Assembly: GCA_016744415.1 (NCBI GenBank)
Contig: JADGEL010000003.1
Coordinates: 372,001 to 436,000 of the forward strand
Reading direction: 5' to 3'
Length of the DNA stretch: 64,000 nucleotides
From: Flavobacteriaceae bacterium
GTDB lineage: Bacteria; Bacteroidota; Bacteroidia; Flavobacteriales; Flavobacteriaceae
The notes below the pieces were generated by a model. It was not told the origin of the DNA and ran no database searches. It saw only the letters and a program-made list of their open reading frames with translations. Numbering within the stretch: position 1 is the first letter of the stretch; each line of letters opens with the position of its first letter. A program made the position numbers and the translations under genes. Shown piece after piece: positions 63,917-64,000 of the stretch.

Positions 63917-64000
63917 ATGTGATTTTTCTATGACAAGAGTGAATTTTGAAAATTATTTAAATTGTAAAAGTCTAAACTACAACAAGTTAAGTTAATTGTT

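Noticed and set aside
1..64000. tRNA, rRNA, riboswitch or prophage genes
   Set aside because: Nothing with cloverleaf, rRNA-like or phage structural sequence was recognised by eye; a covariance-model scan would be needed to exclude small RNAs.

Overview
The window is an AT-rich chromosomal segment of a gliding, probably marine member of the Flavobacteriaceae (Bacteroidota). The evidence is gldF and gldG, a secreted protein with a type IX secretion (T9SS) sorting domain, many lipoproteins with acidic residues after the lipidated cysteine, TAnnTTTG-type -7 promoter boxes, several TTG/GTG starts with little Shine-Dalgarno signal, and a conserved housekeeping order (purC, phoH, SAM hydrolase, gldFG, dnaN). 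No rRNA, tRNA, CRISPR array, insertion sequence or prophage was recognised.

Regions. (1) 1-3.7 kb: small accessory genes on the minus strand: a truncated GNAT acetyltransferase, a DinB-like protein, an ABC ATPase/permease pair and an unknown membrane-anchored protein. (2) 3.7-28.9 kb: core genes: purC, phoH, SAM hydroxide adenosyltransferase, gldF-gldG, two DUF2911 proteins, a cytochrome c lipoprotein, a sodium:solute symporter preceded by an unlisted 38-residue membrane peptide, a PIG-L deacetylase, dnaN, a glutathione peroxidase, a DUF2520 protein, a KdsC-like phosphatase, a KAS III-like enzyme, two tandem TlpA-like lipoproteins, NAD(P)HX repair, accA, an EamA transporter, an LptF/G permease and tgt. 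(3) 29.0-59.5 kb: a large Wzx/Wzy-type exopolysaccharide or capsule locus. One arm (29.0-36.6 kb) has the CpsB-type phosphatase, the Wzc kinase, Wza, a WbpM/PglF-type dehydratase and a PglE-type aminotransferase. The other arm (44.4-59.5 kb, 15 genes on the minus strand) has a CapK-like ligase, two NeuD/PglD-like acetyltransferases, the initiating sugar transferase, glycosyltransferases, a formyltransferase, a polysaccharide deacetylase, an EpsG-type polymerase, a TupA-like ATP-grasp protein, a pyruvyltransferase, the flippase and a UDP-sugar dehydrogenase. Between the arms, a plus-strand block of four secreted proteins (36.8-44.4 kb) encodes two paralogous right-handed beta-helix lipoproteins, a five-FN3-domain protein and a T9SS-exported tyrosinase. 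(4) 59.9-64.0 kb: a Crp/Fnr regulator, then a minus-strand operon of two double-rhodanese proteins and a phosphate-selective-type porin, preceded by two copies of a perfect 14-bp palindrome.

How the genes fit together. In the polysaccharide locus the dehydratase, aminotransferase, acetyltransferase and PglC-like transferase form a plausible route to a diacetamido-trideoxyhexose (bacillosamine-type) on undecaprenyl phosphate. Glycosyltransferases extend the unit, UDP-glucuronate is probably a donor, and formyl, pyruvyl, deacetyl and possibly aminoacyl decorations are added. Wzx and the EpsG-like protein flip and polymerise, and Wza/Wzc with the CpsB-type phosphatase export and regulate chain length. 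The central secreted block may build or crosslink the resulting surface matrix; the copper tyrosinase is the main reason to suspect a DOPA-type adhesive or melanised layer. The last region looks like a periplasmic sulfur-handling module that may be controlled by the neighbouring Crp/Fnr protein.
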